Source: Nitrospira sp. (lineage in GTDB: Bacteria > Nitrospirota > Nitrospiria > Nitrospirales > Nitrospiraceae). Taken from it: a stretch of DNA of 13,792 nt. The stretch spans positions 1 through 13,792 of the forward strand of contig JANYAJ010000322.1 of the NCBI GenBank assembly GCA_025361385.1. Reading direction: 5' to 3'. The notes beneath the pieces are model-generated. The model saw nothing but the letters and a program-made list of their open reading frames with translations, was not told the DNA's origin and did not search any database. Below are positions 13,727 to 13,792 of the stretch, in pieces. Position numbers and translations under genes: made by a program. The number at the start of each line of letters is the position of its first letter. Positions within the stretch are counted from its first letter, which is position 1.

Positions 13727-13792
13727 ACCATCGCGCGAGGCCAATTCCTGCATCTGCTGATGAATGGCGGCATTGTGGAGTGCCAGCGATAG
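13688..13792 (-). repeat. Right arm of long inverted repeat: inverted copy of GAF/GGDEF junction
   Basis: Read on the - strand from 13792, the sequence matches 12795-12890 base for base (96 bases), then differs at 13696 and matches eight more bases to 13688. It encodes SLALHNAAIHQQMQELASRD, then GLTGLLNRRTL, and loses GGDEF similarity immediately after the arm. The copy runs off the window edge and interrupts the PilZ gene. A fold-back or template-switch chimera, or a contig end at an inverted repeat, is the plainest explanation; a real invertible segment is the alternative. Confidence 0.95.

Noticed and set aside
13541..13753. - strand frame beginning MQELASRDGLTGLLNRRTL
   Set aside because: Only the part within the inverted repeat is meaningful; after it the frame is the antisense of the PilZ gene. 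It is annotated as a repeat arm, not a gene.

Overview
This is a flagellar filament locus, with every recognisable gene on the + strand. From left to right it carries glycan synthesis and transfer genes, then filament genes (flagellin, FlaG, FliD cap, FliS and a FliT-like chaperone), then a c-di-GMP block (a GAF-GGDEF protein and the start of a PilZ protein). The moderately high GC, the large flagellin and FliD, the Maf-type protein, and intergenic gaps holding degenerate acgtgagacgtgaaa-type repeats suggest a Gram-negative flagellate, most likely a Nitrospirota (Nitrospira-like) bacterium. That assignment is inference; no rRNA or other phylogenetic marker lies in the window. Both ends cut through genes, so this looks like a complete contig or an arbitrary slice.

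Layout. 1-648: C-terminal part of a PseB/FlaA1-type nucleotide-sugar dehydratase. 673-3318: a large Maf (DUF115) motility accessory factor fused to a TPR tail, with a run of ten C between its Shine-Dalgarno sequence and its ATG. 3359-4156: a SAM methyltransferase with an N-terminal zinc ribbon. 4215-5312: a cytoplasmic sialidase-fold protein with five Asp boxes. 5313-5647: a 335-base gap with repeats and a probable sigma-28 promoter. 5648-7579: flagellin, followed by a strong hairpin terminator. 7651-7941: FlaG. 7942-8183: repeats and a near-perfect sigma-28 promoter. 8184-10505: FliD. 10556-11047: FliS. 11156-11542: FliT-like protein. 11632-11847: a small unknown protein whose stop overlaps the start of the next gene. 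11844-13371: degenerate receiver, GAF and GGDEF, broken by a +1 frameshift near 12915. 13508 onward: start of a PilZ protein, cut at about 13696.

How it fits together (inference). The dehydratase, Maf and methyltransferase would make, decorate and attach a nonulosonate-like sugar to Ser/Thr in the large variable domain of the flagellin. The sialidase-fold protein may act on or bind the same sugar. FliS and the FliT-like protein would be the chaperones for flagellin and FliD. The diguanylate cyclase and PilZ protein could tie filament production to c-di-GMP.

The points most worth checking are the C10 tract before the Maf gene (possible phase variation), the exact 96-base inverted copy of the GAF/GGDEF junction at the right edge (chimera or invertible segment), the GGDEF frameshift, and the receiver domain that has lost both its phosphoacceptor Asp and its conserved Lys.
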